Shown one piece after another: positions 34,570 to 43,919 of a DNA stretch of 64,000 nucleotides; position 1 is the first letter of the stretch; each line of letters starts with the position of its first letter. The notes beneath the pieces were generated by a model. The model had not been told where the DNA came from and did not search any database. It saw nothing but the letters and a program-made list of their open reading frames with translations. Position numbers and translations under genes: made by a program. The stretch comes from Opitutales bacterium (GTDB taxonomy: Bacteria; Verrucomicrobiota; Verrucomicrobiia; Opitutales; JABSRG01), in contig JANQKZ010000035.1 of NCBI GenBank assembly GCA_028280845.1, positions 124,001 to 188,000 of the forward strand. Direction: 5' to 3'.

Positions 34570-34968
34570 TTCTCGCCGCCAGGGGCAGATAATCCGGTAA
34601 AGGCAACAAACAGGGGATGTTGTGGCAAACGCAGCTGACTTCCTCAATTAAAACAGAGTAAAGCAAACGAGCGGTTCGAATAGAACGCGGCAATTCAAGC
34701 CCCTGCTATAAAATCTGCTGGTGAACTTTACCAAGTCAGCAGTCAGCCCAGCGGCTTCCGGTGTATCAGTGAGCATACTGGTCGGAATTTGCTTTTCAGC
34801 AGATTTTGGAATTATAGATTCTTGCCCTGGGAACCGCATTTTTCCGCAAGATTGTATAAGGCGGCAGACTTGATGTTTGAGGGGAAGCTGTTTGGTCTAG
34901 GGAAGCCCCAACCCCAAGGAAGCCGGGCTCGAATCAGGACCGGATGTTGAAATCAGACCTGAGTGGTT
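34570..34968. other. Intergenic stretch before the GPH symporter
   Basis: About 400 bp. A 63-codon reverse frame (34648-34839) has no recognisable feature. The last 150 bp are expected to carry the symporter promoter, but no clear -35/-10 pair or operator is seen. Confidence 0.4.
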
Positions 34969-36366
34969 ATGAGATTTAGAAAAGTACCCCTTTCAGCGAA
35001 GGTGCCAGTTCACCGGAAGTTTTCTTATGGTATTGGAGGCTTGGGTGATACCTTCATGAGCGATATTCTGGAAGGGTATCTATCCTACTTCTTTATCGCG
35101 AATCTCGGGATCAATCCCGTCCTGGTGGGGATCGGGGTCATGATTCCCAGGCTGTGGGATATGGTTACCGACCCATTTATGGGGAATTTCTCAGACAATT
35201 TCCGATCCAAATATGGTCGTCGCCGACCTTTCATTTTGATTGGGGGGATTCTTGCCTGCGTGCCGTTTGTCCTGGTCTGGATGGTGCCCGAATCCTGGGG
35301 CGAGATGGGCCAGTTCGCCTGGTTGGTGGTCAGCATGCTGATCTACAGCACCTTTTACACGGTCTACTACATCCCCTATAATTCATTGGGGGCGGAACTC
35401 TCGACGGACTATAACGAGCGGACGAATGTCTCGACCATCCGCTTGTTGGTGGCCCGCATTGGTGGCCTCCTGATGGCGCCCCTGTTTGAGGTCGTTTACA
35501 ACAAGGAGTTATTTGCCAGCGAGCAAACGGGATACACGGTGGTTGCCCTGGTCTTTGCCGCGTTATCGACTCTCGGCTATATCTGGCTCTTTCTAGATAC
35601 GAAAGAAGAGACCCAGGTTCAGACGCAGGAAAAAATCAACCTGGTTGAATCGGTCAAGTATACCTTCAAGAATCCGGCTTTTGTGATGCTGCTTGTCATC
35701 ACGGTGTTGGGTGGGTTTGCTTTCTGGTCCGTGGTCCGTCTGGGGCGGTTCGTGGCGGTCTATTATGTCCATGGAGGCAGCGAAGAAAGCCTGGGGCGGA
35801 TCAATACGATTTCAGAGTATATCGGAATCGCTGTATCCTTTGTTTCAATCGTTGTCATCAACTGGATGTCCCGGCATTGGGGTAAGTTGACTACCCGGAT
35901 CATCATTTCAGTCAGTACGATGCTCATCCAGTGTTCGTCGTGGTTCCTCTTTGATCCCGAGCGCCCTTATCTGTTTATTGTGTTTCAGGGCGGGTTAGGT
36001 GTCTTTTATGCCAGCTACATCGTGGCGCTCTCGATGATGGCGGATGTAGCCGACTACGATGAGCTCCAGACGGGTTGCCGCCGCGAAGGTATGTTTTTCG
36101 GTGTCTGGGGTCTGGTGCAAAAGACTTCCTTCTCGGTGGGCCCCTTGATCAGTGGGTTGGTGCTGACCTGGATTGGGTTCGAGGAAGGGGTGAAGATCCA
36201 GTCGGAACACACCCTGTGGTGGATGCGCTTCATTTTCGCTTTTGGGGGAATGCCCATATACCTGATCATGCTTGGCATTTTGTTTAAATATCCCCTGACT
36301 GAGAAGCGGGTTCGTGAAATGCGTACGGAGCTGGACAAGCGGCGAGGGGAGAATTCGCCTGACTAG
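34969..36366 (+). CDS. GPH-family sugar:cation symporter (copy 1)
   Basis: A 465-residue, 12-helix transporter of the glycoside-pentoside-hexuronide family. Family marks are 'KFSYGIGGLGDTFMSD' at the start, the loop 2-3 motif 'VTDPFMGNFSDNFRSKYGRRRPFILIG', 'PYNSLGAELSTDYNERTNVS' and 'DVADYDELQTGCRREGMFFGVWG'. These import glycosides or uronides with Na+ or H+. A close paralogue is encoded at 48800. The protein probably brings oligosaccharides released by the locus into the cytoplasm. It is convergent with the GH4 gene. ATG 34969 is preferred over the GTG two codons earlier. Confidence 0.9.
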   Translation: MRFRKVPLSAKVPVHRKFSYGIGGLGDTFMSDILEGYLSYFFIANLGINPVLVGIGVMIPRLWDMVTDPFMGNFSDNFRSKYGRRRPFILIGGILACVPFVLVWMVPESWGEMGQFAWLVVSMLIYSTFYTVYYIPYNSLGAELSTDYNERTNVSTIRLLVARIGGLLMAPLFEVVYNKELFASEQTGYTVVALVFAALSTLGYIWLFLDTKEETQVQTQEKINLVESVKYTFKNPAFVMLLVITVLGGFAFWSVVRLGRFVAVYYVHGGSEESLGRINTISEYIGIAVSFVSIVVINWMSRHWGKLTTRIIISVSTMLIQCSSWFLFDPERPYLFIVFQGGLGVFYASYIVALSMMADVADYDELQTGCRREGMFFGVWGLVQKTSFSVGPLISGLVLTWIGFEEGVKIQSEHTLWWMRFIFAFGGMPIYLIMLGILFKYPLTEKRVREMRTELDKRRGENSPD

Positions 36367-36474
36367 AGCGTTTTAAATAATTATTGAAAGGCTCTAAGTC
36401 CCAGGCATCCACCGTTGGGATATTCCTTTATTTCCCGAGTGGGCTTCCGGGCAAGGTGTTCCGGAAGCAATCCC

Positions 36475-37959
36475 TTATTGGTAACCGGGCAGCCATTGGG
36501 CCTCTGCTTTAAACAACTCGAGGGTCATTTTTTTTATTTCCCCTGGTGAACATACCGCACTGGTCAGCGGGTCGAGGGTGAGGGCATAGATGGCCATTTC
36601 TTTGCTCTTTTCAATGGCGGCCTGGGCCCCCAGGTCGAATACGTTCATGTTGCTTCGGCAGAGGGCGGCCATCTGCCGGGGGAGGGCCCCGTAGCGGGTG
36701 GGGTTGTAGCCATTGCGATCAATCATGGTGGCCACCTCGACGCAGCCGTCTGAGGGCAGGTTGCTGATGAGAGAGCCGCCGTCGCCCTGTTTGTTGTAAA
36801 CATTACCATGGATGCGGAAGGGGTGGTCCTTCTCTCGGGCCTCGATGATCCAGGAAGCATATTCCCAGCTGCGGTCCCAGCGGATGGGGGTCCTGCCCTT
36901 GATCATGTCCTCACGCTCCTTGTCCATTTGGGTTCTCCAGTTGGGCCAGTGATCGGCGTAGAAGCTGGAGGTGCCGTCATAGGCAGGGCGCATGTATTTC
37001 TGGAGCAGGTCCCGGCGTTTGCGATAATAGGGCAGGTATTCGGAAAGGTGGCCACTGGATTCGGTAATAAAAGCCCCGAAATGTAGCATCATATCTTTGC
37101 GCACGAGGTCACGGTGGTGCTCGGGTCGCTCGATACTGAGGGGGTCAATATTGCCCTCGGGGTCCTGCCAGCCTTCTTTGAAGGCCTTGCGTAAGTCTTC
37201 GCGGGTCCGCTTTTTCAGTTGGGGATAGAGATCCTTTCCCTGGTGCTGAAATTTGGTAAACCATGCAAGGTGATTGATGCCCGCGCACTCCCATTCGATT
37301 TCTGAAAGCGGGATTCCCACCCGGTTGGCGAGGAGTTGGCTCGTGCCCTGGACCGAGTGGCAGAGGCCGACGACGGGGATATCTGAGGTGCGGAAGGCGG
37401 CCAGGCACAACATGTTCATCGGGTTGGTATAGTTGAGGACCAAGGCCCGTGGGCAGTAACGCTCCACATCCTTTAAGATTTCGAGCCAGACAGGAATGGT
37501 TCGCAAGGCCTTGAACAAGCCGCCGGGGCCGATGGTATCTCCGATGCATTGATCCACCCCGTATTTGGCGGGAATGTCATTGTCGAACCGGACGCATTCC
37601 AGGCCACTGACTTCGATGCAGTTGACAATGTAATCCGTGCCCCTGAGGACCTGTTTGCGGTTTGTACTGGCCAGTACTTTCCAGCTTTTCTTTCCCAGCT
37701 GGCGCAGGCGTTTCTTAATGAGCATGGTCATGCGCTCCAGGCGATCTTCCGCGATATCGACCAAGGCGATCTCCCCTCCCAGGTTTCCGGGGATGGAAAT
37801 CACATCGTTGACCAGTCTCGGGGTGAACATGCTGCCGGCCCCCAACATAGTGATTTTAATTGGCCGGTCCATGGCGCCGGGAAGCCCCGGTTCAGCCGCC
37901 GCCTTCACGTGTGCTGCGTGACCTTTTTCAGTGTCCAAAACCGCTTTTACTTTAGCCAT
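36475..37959 (-). CDS. Glycoside hydrolase family 4 enzyme (alpha-galactosidase/galacturonidase-like)
   Basis: A 494-residue GH4 enzyme, the family that cleaves glycosides by NAD+-dependent oxidation at C3, elimination and Mn2+ catalysis. NAD-binding is at 'ITMLGAGSMFTPRLVNDVI' (about 37-54). Mn2+ ligands are Cys199-His200 in 'GLCHSVQGT' and His229 in 'ECAGINHLAWFTKF', with 'LVLNYTNPMNML' between. The CHSV form is that of MelA alpha-galactosidase and LplD alpha-galacturonidase rather than the CNVP form of alpha-glucosidases. The N-terminus has about 34 extra residues; a start at Met30 is possible. It is cytoplasmic. Divergent from the SDR gene; a galacturonide substrate would fit a rhamnogalacturonan-like polymer (inference). 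Confidence 0.88.
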   Translation of the reverse strand: MAKVKAVLDTEKGHAAHVKAAAEPGLPGAMDRPIKITMLGAGSMFTPRLVNDVISIPGNLGGEIALVDIAEDRLERMTMLIKKRLRQLGKKSWKVLASTNRKQVLRGTDYIVNCIEVSGLECVRFDNDIPAKYGVDQCIGDTIGPGGLFKALRTIPVWLEILKDVERYCPRALVLNYTNPMNMLCLAAFRTSDIPVVGLCHSVQGTSQLLANRVGIPLSEIEWECAGINHLAWFTKFQHQGKDLYPQLKKRTREDLRKAFKEGWQDPEGNIDPLSIERPEHHRDLVRKDMMLHFGAFITESSGHLSEYLPYYRKRRDLLQKYMRPAYDGTSSFYADHWPNWRTQMDKEREDMIKGRTPIRWDRSWEYASWIIEAREKDHPFRIHGNVYNKQGDGGSLISNLPSDGCVEVATMIDRNGYNPTRYGALPRQMAALCRSNMNVFDLGAQAAIEKSKEMAIYALTLDPLTSAVCSPGEIKKMTLELFKAEAQWLPGYQ

Positions 37960-38133
37960 GCGGCATCCCTTAGACAGCTGCTAATTGTTGGCGAGAACAT
38001 TTTTCAAAATCGGGCTGATCTAGCATGAATTTACAGAATAAAGGCACGTTTGTTAAGTTTACAGCAAGAGGGGTTGGGGATATCCTAGGAGCCACTCTGA
38101 TCCCCAGAAAATTACCTCCTTGTTGTATTACTT

Positions 38134-39132
38134 ATGAAAGTACTGTTTATCGGTGGAACCGGCAATATCAGCGCGTCCTGCAGCCGACTGGCCCTTCAAC
38201 GCGGGATCGATCTCTATATCTTAAACAGGGGGAAACGTCCGCTGGAATTGGATGGCGCGCAGTCGATTGTTTGTGACATATCGGATGAGGCCGAGGCAGA
38301 GGAAAGACTGAAGGGGATGGCGTTTGATGTGGTGGCCAACTTCATCGCGTTTACTCCGGCTGATGTGGAGCGGGATATTCGTTTGTTCAAGGGAAAGACC
38401 AGGCAGTACATCTTTATCAGTTCAGCCAGCGTATACCAGAAACCCCTGTTGCACCCCTTTGTGACGGAATCCACACCCCTGAAAAATCCTTACTGGGCGT
38501 ATAGCCGGGATAAAATTGCCTGCGAGGAATTGCTGGTGGAAGCTTATCGTAAAGGAGATTTTCCTGCCGTCATTGTGCGCCCGTCACTGACTTATGATAC
38601 GGTGTGGCCGGTGGCGATCGGGGCCTGGGAGGATTACACCTTAATCGACCGATTGAGAAAGGGGCAAAAAATCATCGTGCATGGGGATGGAACCTCGCTT
38701 TGGACGGTGACCCATTCCATCGATTTTGCAAAAGGGTTCGTGGGCTTGCTCGGGAATTATACGACCTTGGGGGATTCCTTTCACATCACCTCAGATGAGG
38801 TGCTAAGCTGGAATCAGATCTATGAGATCATCGCCGACGCTGTGGGAGTGGAGGCAGATATGGTTCACATTCCCTCGGCCTTTATTGCGAAAATGGTGGA
38901 TTGGATGGAGGGCAATCTGTTGGGAGATAAAGCCCAAAGTACCATATTTGATAACAGTAAAATCAAGCGCTTTGTGCCCGATTTCAAAGCTACCATACCG
39001 TTCCATGTAGGAGTCCGGAAGACCCTGGCCTGGTTTGAATCCAAACCGGAGCGCATGCGGGTCGATGACTACACCAATGAGATGATGGATGGCATCATCG
39101 CGAAATATGAATCGGTTTATAACACGTTATAG
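38134..39132 (+). CDS. NAD-dependent epimerase/dehydratase (extended SDR)
   Basis: A 332-residue extended short-chain dehydrogenase. The nucleotide motif is 'VLFIGGTGNISASCSRLALQRG' (G-x-x-G-x-I), 'FIFISSASVYQKP' carries the SDR Ser, and 'YWAYSRDKIACEELL' the catalytic Tyr-x-x-x-Lys. The C-terminal part 'FHITSDEVLSWNQIYEIIADAVG' and 'FDNSKIKRFVPDF' is typical of the sugar-nucleotide-epimerase-like group annotated with polysaccharide loci. It likely oxidises or epimerises a sugar. It is the first gene of a forward run that continues with 14-bp and 15-bp gaps. Confidence 0.88.
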   Translation: MKVLFIGGTGNISASCSRLALQRGIDLYILNRGKRPLELDGAQSIVCDISDEAEAEERLKGMAFDVVANFIAFTPADVERDIRLFKGKTRQYIFISSASVYQKPLLHPFVTESTPLKNPYWAYSRDKIACEELLVEAYRKGDFPAVIVRPSLTYDTVWPVAIGAWEDYTLIDRLRKGQKIIVHGDGTSLWTVTHSIDFAKGFVGLLGNYTTLGDSFHITSDEVLSWNQIYEIIADAVGVEADMVHIPSAFIAKMVDWMEGNLLGDKAQSTIFDNSKIKRFVPDFKATIPFHVGVRKTLAWFESKPERMRVDDYTNEMMDGIIAKYESVYNTL

Positions 39133-39146
39133 GAAGCGGTAACATT

Positions 39147-40145
39147 GTGGTAGATGGTAAAATGAATCTGGGTGTTGTGGGATGCGGGGATTTTCTCCGT
39201 TGGCAGCTCCCGGGAATCCGGGCTTCGGCCCACCTGAACGTGACCGGGGTGTACGATCCGGTGGAGGAAAAGGCCGGGAGAGCGGCCACGCAACTTGGCG
39301 CTCGGAGGTTTAGCAGTTATGAGTCGCTCCTCTCGGATGCAGCTATCGATATGGTGGCCCTGTTCGTTCCCCCGATGGTACGCCTGGAATCGGTAGAAAA
39401 AGCGGTTTCCGCCGGAAAACATATCATCACCACTAAACCTCTGGCCTCGAATGTGCCCGAGGCCAGGAAGATCTGCGAGGTGGTAGGGTCTCGGGTCAGG
39501 GTCGGTGTCATTTACCGTCGGACAGGAGATCGCCTAATGGATACCTTGAAGTCGATCTTTGAGGCGGAGACTTATGGCAAGCTAGCTCTGCTGAAGATGG
39601 ACTGGTTGCATCACTATCCCCAGTGGAATAACTGGGCTCTGGACCCCGAAAAAAATGGGGGGCCCTTTATGGATGCCATGATCCATAACCTGAATATATC
39701 CCGCTACCTGATGGGGCGACCGATCGAAGAGAGTTCCTTGTTGTCGCTCAATCTGGCCCACCCCGACCTCGCTTGTTGTGATACGGAGCGGATGACGGTG
39801 AGGTTTGTCGAGAACGGGGTGGCAGACCTGTTTATTACCTGGGCGGCGGACCTCGCGGTTTATGGTCTGGAGGGCAATGATCGCGAGCACATGGAGCAGT
39901 TCTTCATGGTCACGGACAAGGGGTGGTTGCTGAAACCGGATGTGGTGGATGACCGGCCGGTGATCCGGGTCTCCCGTGCGGGAGAAAGGCAAGCGCTTCC
40001 CCTGCTGGAAGAAAGTGCCACTTTTTACGACCTGTATGTTGAAGCGGTGTTAAGGGACACACCCAACCCGGCAACTCTGCCCACTCTGGAGGAAGCCCGG
40101 GAAGATATTGAACGGATCACCCTGCCCGGCCCGGGAGGAAACTAA
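39147..40145 (+). CDS. Gfo/Idh/MocA family oxidoreductase 1
   Basis: A 332-residue NAD(P)-dependent sugar oxidoreductase. The Rossmann start is 'LGVVGCGDFLRWQLPGI' (G-x-G-x-x variant), and the family 'EKP' motif is changed to 'IITTKPLA' (Thr in place of Glu, catalytic Lys kept). The substrate-domain helix reads 'NGGPFMDAMIHNLNISRYLMG', with Asp and His placed as in active members. GTG 39147 has AGGAAG nine bases upstream; an ATG at 39162 is an alternative. It is followed 15 bp later by a second member of the family, and together they may form a sugar oxidation/reduction pair. Confidence 0.9.
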   Translation: MVDGKMNLGVVGCGDFLRWQLPGIRASAHLNVTGVYDPVEEKAGRAATQLGARRFSSYESLLSDAAIDMVALFVPPMVRLESVEKAVSAGKHIITTKPLASNVPEARKICEVVGSRVRVGVIYRRTGDRLMDTLKSIFEAETYGKLALLKMDWLHHYPQWNNWALDPEKNGGPFMDAMIHNLNISRYLMGRPIEESSLLSLNLAHPDLACCDTERMTVRFVENGVADLFITWAADLAVYGLEGNDREHMEQFFMVTDKGWLLKPDVVDDRPVIRVSRAGERQALPLLEESATFYDLYVEAVLRDTPNPATLPTLEEAREDIERITLPGPGGN

Positions 40146-40160
40146 GGAGCGAGTGACTCT

Positions 40161-41180
40161 ATGAAATTGAAAGTCGGAATCATTGGATCGGGACTGATTG
40201 CCTCCAAACACGCCGCTATTCTTAAGAACAGGGATGACGTCGAAGTCGCGGCGGTGGTTGATATTTTACCGGGAAAGGCAGCTGAATTCATCAAGAAACG
40301 AGATCTGAATGGAGCGAACGGTTATGAGGTCTTTTCCCTTATGCTGGAATCGGAAGACCTGGACGCACTCTATTTCTGCATCCCTCCCTTCTCCCATGGG
40401 AGGGAGGTGGAGGAGGCTGCAGCGAAGGGAATCCATGTATTTCTGGAAAAACCGATTGCCCTGGATTCAGCCAAGGCCGAACGAATGGTGTCTGCGATCG
40501 AGGATAATAGCGTGATTTCCCAGGTGGGATTTCATATGCGCTTCTTCAGGGGGGTTAAGCTTTTGCGGGAGAAGATGGCGGAAGGATTGGTGGGTCGGCC
40601 ACTCCTGATGTCATCGCGCTACTGGGCGAATTTCCAGGGACCTGATTGGTGGAAAGATGTATCCCGCTCCGGAGGGCAGGTGTTTGAGCAGGTGTGCCAT
40701 TTATATGATTTGTCCCGATTTTTCCTGGGGGAACCCCGGCGGGTTCATGGTGCCCTGGCCAACCTGACCCGGGGAGCTGAGCCGGATTATACGGTGGAAG
40801 ATACGTCCTGTGCTATTGTCGTATTTGAAAATGGGGGAATGGCTTCTTTTACGGGTTGTAACAATGCCTTGCCCGACCGGTTTATCGGCGATTTCCGAAT
40901 CGTCTGTGAGAGGGCGGTCCTGGAGTTGCATTCCACGGGGGATTGGAGGGACAAAGAAGTATCCAAACTTTACCTACATGACGGATCGAAGATCCAGGAT
41001 TGCATAGAACTGGTTGAGGATGGGGATCCCTACGGTGAAGAGACGGAGGATTTTATCAGGGCCATTAAATCCAAAGAGCAATCAACTACGCCCGCGCGGG
41101 AGGGCTTAAAGACGATCCAGCTCATCGAGCGTGTACTCGCGGATGCCAAGGCGGTGAACCAGCCGGTGGCGGCCGAATAG
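40161..41180 (+). CDS. Gfo/Idh/MocA family oxidoreductase 2
   Basis: A 339-residue enzyme with 'KVGIIGSGLIASKHAAIL' (Rossmann), 'GIHVFLEKPIALD' (canonical Glu96-Lys97-Pro98) and the substrate-domain 'SGGQVFEQVCHLYDLSRFFLGE'. In the last motif Gln/Glu replaces the frequent Asp, so the catalytic Asp/His pair may be altered; His is kept. It oxidises or reduces a sugar or polyol with NAD(P). It starts 15 bp after the first Gfo/Idh gene with a GGAG-like site (AAGGAG at 40145-40150). Confidence 0.92.
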   Translation: MKLKVGIIGSGLIASKHAAILKNRDDVEVAAVVDILPGKAAEFIKKRDLNGANGYEVFSLMLESEDLDALYFCIPPFSHGREVEEAAAKGIHVFLEKPIALDSAKAERMVSAIEDNSVISQVGFHMRFFRGVKLLREKMAEGLVGRPLLMSSRYWANFQGPDWWKDVSRSGGQVFEQVCHLYDLSRFFLGEPRRVHGALANLTRGAEPDYTVEDTSCAIVVFENGGMASFTGCNNALPDRFIGDFRIVCERAVLELHSTGDWRDKEVSKLYLHDGSKIQDCIELVEDGDPYGEETEDFIRAIKSKEQSTTPAREGLKTIQLIERVLADAKAVNQPVAAE

Positions 41181-41187
41181 CTATTTT

Positions 41188-42195
41188 ATGAATCAACAAC
41201 CTAAACTGTTAGTAAATTTACCGCCGACCTTTTTTACCCACCCCAGTTTAAAGGATGAATATATCCGGCTCAATGAGCTGGCGGATGTGCGTTATCGGTC
41301 GCATAACTCGCCGGAGGAGATTGAGGAGGACCTTACCTGGGCCGATTCTGTAATCATGTGGTCGTGGCCCCTGTTCTCCGGGGAGTTGCTCGACAAGGTG
41401 GGTGGTCTGGAATTTGTCGGCCAGATCAACTCCGGACGTCAAACCGTGGAGAATTGTTTGAGTCGGGGCATTCCGCTTTCGGAAGCCCGCCATGCCTGGT
41501 CTCCGGCGGTGGCGGAGATGGCGTTGGGCCTGGTTTTGAATGGGCTCCGCCGGATCAGTGATTTTCATGCGGCGATGCGAGAGTCCCGGGAGGAGTGGGT
41601 GGTGCAGTTTCCGGAGGATATCGACGTTCAGGAACGGGAATTGGCCGGGGCCCAGGTGGGCATAATCGGCTTTGGAGGAATTGGAACCCGCTTTGCAGAA
41701 CTCCTGGCCCCCTTTCGAACCACCCTGCGGGTGTATGACCCATTCGTGAGCGAGTCGGCGATGGAAGAATTTGGGGCGAAAAAAACCGGTTTGAGTGAGG
41801 TGTTGAGCCAGTCGGAGGTGATTGTGACTTGTGCGGCCAATTCCAGGGAAAATGAGGGGATGATCGGGGCCGTTGAGCTCAACCTGATCCAAAGCGGGGC
41901 AGTCGTGGTGAACGTGAGTCGGTCGATGTTGTTCGAAACCGAAGCTCTACTTGCCCGTGCCCGGAAGGGCGATATTGCGCTCCTGCTGGACGTATTCGAC
42001 CAGGAACCGCTGGAAAAGGATAGCCCATTCAGAAAGCTCAAAAATGTATACTGCACCCCTCACCGGGCGGGAGGAATCATTCCCTCTGTGCAACGGGCCA
42101 TTCATGCATTGATTGCCGACTACGAGGCCTGCCTGAAGGGGAAGGATATGGAGATGAAGGTGACCGAAGACATGCTGGTTTGTTTTTCTGAATAG
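41188..42195 (+). CDS. D-isomer-specific 2-hydroxyacid dehydrogenase
   Basis: A 335-residue NAD-dependent dehydrogenase. The NAD motif is 'GIIGFGGIGTRFAELL'. The catalytic triad is recognisable: Arg in 'VVVNVSRSMLFETEAL', Glu in 'LLDVFDQEPLEKDSPF', and His in 'VYCTPHRAGG'. It likely interconverts a 2-oxo acid and a D-2-hydroxyacid, which may arise from sugar-acid breakdown. It lies only 7 bp after the previous gene, so it is in the same operon. Confidence 0.9.
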   Translation: MNQQPKLLVNLPPTFFTHPSLKDEYIRLNELADVRYRSHNSPEEIEEDLTWADSVIMWSWPLFSGELLDKVGGLEFVGQINSGRQTVENCLSRGIPLSEARHAWSPAVAEMALGLVLNGLRRISDFHAAMRESREEWVVQFPEDIDVQERELAGAQVGIIGFGGIGTRFAELLAPFRTTLRVYDPFVSESAMEEFGAKKTGLSEVLSQSEVIVTCAANSRENEGMIGAVELNLIQSGAVVVNVSRSMLFETEALLARARKGDIALLLDVFDQEPLEKDSPFRKLKNVYCTPHRAGGIIPSVQRAIHALIADYEACLKGKDMEMKVTEDMLVCFSE

Positions 42196-42228
42196 GGCTT
42201 CGGGCGCTGAATTAAAAACCGTGAGGAT

Positions 42229-43797
42229 ATGATTATGTGGCAAATACCTATATTTCGGATTGGATGGTTGGTTGTATGGATGAGTGCGGGCTTGGTGGCC
42301 GGGCAGGAGAAGCGTTTTCCCGTCGCGGGAATCAATGCCGGGTGGCAGGATTTCTCGCCCGAGACGACGGCCCTGGCCTTCCCCAATGTTATCAAAAACG
42401 CGTCCCGGTGGACGGGGGGTCCCTTTGAGGCCGATGCCTTTGGATACCCGCTCCGGTTAGAAGAGATGAATGAAGCGGTCATCAGTGTGTTTCGAGACAA
42501 CGCGCGGCATTACCCTCTGGGCGATTACACGCTGGCCTGGGAGGGCAAAGGGCATATCGAAGTGAGGACGGCCGGGAAGCGTTTCAAATTTACTCCCGAG
42601 GACCAGAACCGGCAGATCATCCCGATCGAAGCGCACTCGGATTACGGTATTCAGATCTCCATTCGCTGGGTGCCAATGGGGAACCACATCCGAAACCTGC
42701 GGCTTTTTCTTCCCGGGCACGATGAGTCGTCCGGGTTCTGGACGGAGCACTATGTGGAGGATCTCAAACCCTTCGGCTTGTTACGGTTCATGTGGGGGAG
42801 TGGAGCGTGGAGCTTTTATGAGGTGGAACATTGGGAACAGCGCAGGTCGGTAAAAGACTATCACTGGATGGGTGGAGACGAAGCCATGGGCATCCCCTAC
42901 GAAGCCATGGTGGACCTGGCCAACCGGACAGGGAATGATCTTTGGGTGTGCGCCCCGCATCGGGCGAATGAGGAATACATGCGGAAAATGGCTGAGTTTT
43001 TCCGTGATCACCTGGATCCCGAGCTGACCTTCTGGATCGAGTACAGCAATGAGTATTGGCTGGATATCGATTTTTTCAAAATTGCCCCGAATGACTATCT
43101 GCAGGAGGAGGTGGCTGCGATGCCGGAATCGGCCGGCATGACGGTCGATCGCCTGTATGCGCAGAAGGCGATCCGGTTGTTTGAAATCTTTACCGAAGTT
43201 TTCGCCGAAAAGGGACAGGAGGACCGGCTCATCCGGGTGGTCTGCGGCTGCGCGGCGGAGGCGTCTTTCCTCGAGGAACTGGCTAAGGAAATCGATCGTC
43301 TCGGTAAGATGGATCTGGTGGATGCCATGGGGATCGGACCGTATTTCCGGCCCAACGAGGAGGAGACGCATTTCGAGGAAGCCCTGGATAAAGGATGGGA
43401 TGCCATCTTTAAATCGGTGCACCGCACCCTCGATGACATGTTCGACCCCCAAGGCATCGTGGGTGAGCACATGTATCGCAACGCGGCAGTTGCAGAAAAG
43501 TATGGCAAGAAGCTGGTGGCCTATGAATCTGGCCAGCACTACACGACGTGGACCAATACTCCGGGTCATATCATTGCGCCTATGAACCGCCGACCGGAGA
43601 TGTACGAAGTGTATCAACACTTTTTCCGGGGATGGGAGAGCCTGCCTGGGGCTTCGACCCTGGTACTCTTCCAGGCCTGTTCGCTCTACAACGACCACGA
43701 AGCGTTTGGATTGCGCGAATACTACGACCAGCCTGAGGAAGAATTACATAAGCGCCGGTCGACCCTGGATTGGATGGCTTTAAGGGGTGAGAGGTGA
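42229..43797 (+). CDS. Secreted clan-A-like glycosidase, unclassified (paralogue 1)
   Basis: A 522-residue exported protein (signal peptide about 1-24) without a family name I can assign with certainty. Residues about 28-165 form a beta-rich domain ('GINAGWQDFSPETTALAFPNV' start, 'HIRNLRLFLPGHD' end), and residues about 170-510 a TIM barrel: 'GLLRFMWG', 'YEAMVDLANRTGNDLWVCAPH', 'LTFWIEYSNEYW' (Asn274-Glu275), 'DLVDAMGIGPYF' and 'KLVAYESGQHY' (Glu433). The Asn-Glu pair and the late Glu fit a retaining clan-A glycosidase. It is about the same architecture as the gene at 50253, with the same motifs in the same order. Confidence 0.75.
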   Translation: MIMWQIPIFRIGWLVVWMSAGLVAGQEKRFPVAGINAGWQDFSPETTALAFPNVIKNASRWTGGPFEADAFGYPLRLEEMNEAVISVFRDNARHYPLGDYTLAWEGKGHIEVRTAGKRFKFTPEDQNRQIIPIEAHSDYGIQISIRWVPMGNHIRNLRLFLPGHDESSGFWTEHYVEDLKPFGLLRFMWGSGAWSFYEVEHWEQRRSVKDYHWMGGDEAMGIPYEAMVDLANRTGNDLWVCAPHRANEEYMRKMAEFFRDHLDPELTFWIEYSNEYWLDIDFFKIAPNDYLQEEVAAMPESAGMTVDRLYAQKAIRLFEIFTEVFAEKGQEDRLIRVVCGCAAEASFLEELAKEIDRLGKMDLVDAMGIGPYFRPNEEETHFEEALDKGWDAIFKSVHRTLDDMFDPQGIVGEHMYRNAAVAEKYGKKLVAYESGQHYTTWTNTPGHIIAPMNRRPEMYEVYQHFFRGWESLPGASTLVLFQACSLYNDHEAFGLREYYDQPEEELHKRRSTLDWMALRGER

Positions 43798-43919
43798 TTC
43801 CCCCATTCCGCCGTCCGCCAGGACGACGGAAGTGCTGGGTAGCGAGAAGACGGAGTCTAGGGGACAGAGGTCGGAGAATTTTGAAAAGGTAACATATCAA
43901 AGGAAGCAAAGGTGAATTC
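43798..43919. other. Intergenic spacer with a hairpin and GA-rich repeats
   Basis: It contains CGTCC-GCCA-GGACG (hairpin near 43810-43825) followed by loosely repeated units rich in GACGGAG/GACAGAGG/GTCGGAG. Degenerate spacers of this kind are common between genes in this phylum. The next gene has a possible ribosome-binding site AGGAAGCAAAGG about 10-20 bases before its start. Confidence 0.4.

Noticed and set aside
34664-34690. tRNA-like GGTTCGAAT segment
   Set aside because: No T-stem or acceptor stem pairs around it.
34648-34839. 63-codon reverse frame before the GPH symporter
   Set aside because: No recognisable feature and no upstream signals.
42781-43698. 305-codon reverse frame inside the clan-A-like gene
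   Set aside because: Shadow frame, rich in His/Arg/Ile, with no signal or motif.
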